From Bacteroides sp. CAG:530 (GTDB lineage Bacteria > Bacteroidota > Bacteroidia > Bacteroidales > Bacteroidaceae): DNA of 45,602 nt. The translations under genes and the position numbers were made by a program. The notes below the pieces were generated by a model. The model was given only the letters and a program-made list of their open reading frames with translations, did no database searches and had not been told where the DNA came from. Shown one piece after another: positions 44,638 to 45,602 of the stretch (within the stretch, counting starts at the first letter, position 1; every line of letters starts with the position of its first letter). Location: the NCBI GenBank assembly GCA_000434735.1, contig FR881182.1, positions 2,726 to 48,327 on the forward strand, written 5' to 3'.

Positions 44638-44710
44638 GTGTACGCTCGGCATGAGTATTATCTAACGGGTGCAAGTCTCGAGTAAGCCCTAATAGCGAGA
44701 ATTACAATGA
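44638..44710 (+). mobile_element. Possible 5' relic of a group II intron
   Basis: The segment starts GTGTACG, resembling the GUGYG 5' end of group II introns. It continues with CTCGGCATGAG, CTAACGGGTGCAAGTC and AAGCCCTAATAGCGAG, wording I recognise from the first part of domain I of bacterial introns. It sits exactly after a terminator T-run. No intron-encoded reverse transcriptase or 3' domains follow, so it would be a truncated remnant. Recognition is by memory of the pattern, not by a covariance search. Confidence 0.4.
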
Positions 44711-44728
44711 TACACCTTTTTTTATTCC

Positions 44729-44808
44729 TATGAAAGATTTTAACAGAGTCGTCTTACTTCGACCGAAGTAAGCATTCACTTCGTTCGAAGTGAGATGACT
44801 TTATTGGG
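44729..44808. repeat. Palindrome-rich intergenic repeat, short copy
   Basis: An 80-base direct copy of the element at 27399-27521, with the same ends (TATGAAAGATTTTAACAGAG and GACTTTATTGGG). It has two palindromic units instead of four, so one block of 43 bases is absent. The two copies bracket the second PUL. Confidence 0.85.
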
Positions 44809-44881
44809 GTAGTGCAGGGAAGACGCATTAAATATTTCACTTTATTGTTAAAAAATGCGGCTAGAAATTATTCTGCGGTAA

Positions 44882-44903
44882 CAAAATGGCACTTGCCATT
44901 TTG
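44882..44903. repeat. Perfect short palindrome
   Basis: CAAAATGGCA and TGCCATTTTG pair perfectly around CT. No T-run follows. It lies in the 930-base gap between the DUF4091 gene and the right-edge ORF, where I see no protein gene. Confidence 0.45.
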
Positions 44904-45051
44904 AAATGTGATAAGACGACAAAAGGAAGTATGAACTTTAAAAAGGCTGAAGGTTTGATGGGACGAAAATTGTGTTAATCGTATATTTATGAATGATTTT
45001 ATTCGATGTGATATTATTTTATAATCATATTGATTAAAAAGTTTAATATAT

Positions 45052-45082
45052 GTTGTTTATTTAATAAATGTGCGTATATTTG
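45052..45082 (+). promoter_or_regulatory. Promoter facing the right edge
   Basis: GTTG at 45052-45055 and a perfect -7 element TATATTTG at 45075-45082, spaced by 19 bases. A second perfect TATATTTG lies at 45099-45106. A transcript from here would have a leader of about 370 bases before the ORF at 45464. Confidence 0.5.
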
Positions 45083-45463
45083 CATCGTGATATGACCTTA
45101 TATTTGTTGCACCGTAATTACACAGCTGATGAAAAGCAACCGTTGATTATTTAAACACAACCTTAGTGATGATTTCAATGATTTCGCAATCTGTTAATTT
45201 TCAAGCCGAACATTATTTGTACGACAGATATCAGGTAATATTAAAATATTAAGTAATAGCATTTTAATAGGTATGAAACAGTATATAGGTTTTTATTATT
45301 TGATTCTTTTTTCCGCCCAAGCGATATTGGGAGAGAGGCTTGTTCGGGTATGATACGATTGTCATATCCAGCAAGACTTCTTTTGAAATATAACAGAAAG
45401 TGATAGCTCAAATGATTGTAAACGAAAAATTATTAAACTTTTTATTAACCTTTTTATGATTTA

Positions 45464-45595
45464 ATGATGGAAAAAGATGTAAGAAGAAAAAGTAGCTTCC
45501 AAGTAGCGAGAATATATTTATTCTTGCTATTTATGGTGCTGGTATCTACGGCTAGTAGTTATGCTCAGAATTTAATTAACGTGAGTTCGAAATAA
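45464..45595 (+). CDS. Short signal-peptide ORF, possible broken start of a SusC-type gene
   Basis: A 43-codon ORF (MMEKDVRRKSSFQ, then IYLFLLFMVLVSTASSYAQN) that stops at 45593-45595, seven bases before the window end. The basic start, hydrophobic core and A-Q-N cleavage region followed by LINVSSK look like the opening of a SusC/TonB-dependent receptor. The in-frame stop makes it either a very small secreted peptide or the front of a frameshifted gene. What follows is outside the window. Confidence 0.45.
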   Translation: MMEKDVRRKSSFQVARIYLFLLFMVLVSTASSYAQNLINVSSK

Positions 45596-45602
45596 GAATA
45601 AA

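Noticed and set aside
45273..45353. A 26-codon ORF beginning MKQYIGFYYL as a gene.
   Set aside because: Too short, no ribosome site or homology that I recognise; kept only as part of the right-edge leader observation.

Overview
The window looks like chromosomal DNA from a gut-type Bacteroidota, most likely Bacteroidaceae (Bacteroides or Phocaeicola). The reasons are two SusC/SusD pairs, a one-protein hybrid two-component regulator, a FecR-type anti-sigma factor, a fused SecDF, family-typical genes (DUF2851, WbqC) and repeated promoter elements of the Bacteroides form TAnnTTTG. The species cannot be fixed by reading alone.

Layout. (1) 1-9550: a fructan-type polysaccharide utilization locus (PUL). 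A GH32 fructan hydrolase on the minus strand runs off the left edge. It is divergent from a hybrid two-component sensor with a sugar-binding periplasmic domain, which is followed by SusC and SusD and a long terminator hairpin. (2) 9554-11865: a tRNA-dihydrouridine synthase gene split by a single extra base, convergent with a DUF2851 gene. (3) 11918-18410: a tightly packed plus-strand run of dapB, an active-looking signal peptidase I, a second signal peptidase-like protein that has lost its catalytic residues, a WbqC-like protein, two overlapping rhomboid proteases and a membrane-anchored endonuclease/exonuclease/phosphatase (EEP) protein. (4) 18464-21580: secDF with promoter element and terminator. 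(5) 21723-24101: a threonine-to-glycine pair (tdh, kbl), a terminator and a minus-strand tRNA-Arg(CCU). (6) 24198-27170: a two-subunit 2-oxoacid:ferredoxin oxidoreductase, probably the 2-oxoglutarate enzyme.

(7) 27399-44809: a second, larger PUL bracketed by two direct copies of a palindrome-rich non-coding repeat. It starts with an ECF sigma factor and FecR-type anti-sigma factor, then an STN-bearing SusC and a SusD. After a hairpin come GH2, GH78-like and GH20 enzymes, a secreted LamG plus EEP phosphodiesterase-like protein, and a DUF4091 (GH123-like) protein. Rhamnosidase, hexosaminidase and phosphodiesterase activities together suggest, as inference, a phosphate-bearing, rhamnose- and HexNAc-rich bacterial surface polysaccharide. 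(8) 44534-45602: a terminator, a short piece resembling the 5' end of a group II intron, the second repeat copy, a probable promoter, a long leader, and a short signal-peptide ORF with an in-frame stop at the right edge.

The best candidates for a second look are the signal peptidase pseudoenzyme, the phosphodiesterase-containing PUL, the paired repeats around it, the dus frameshift and the intron relic.
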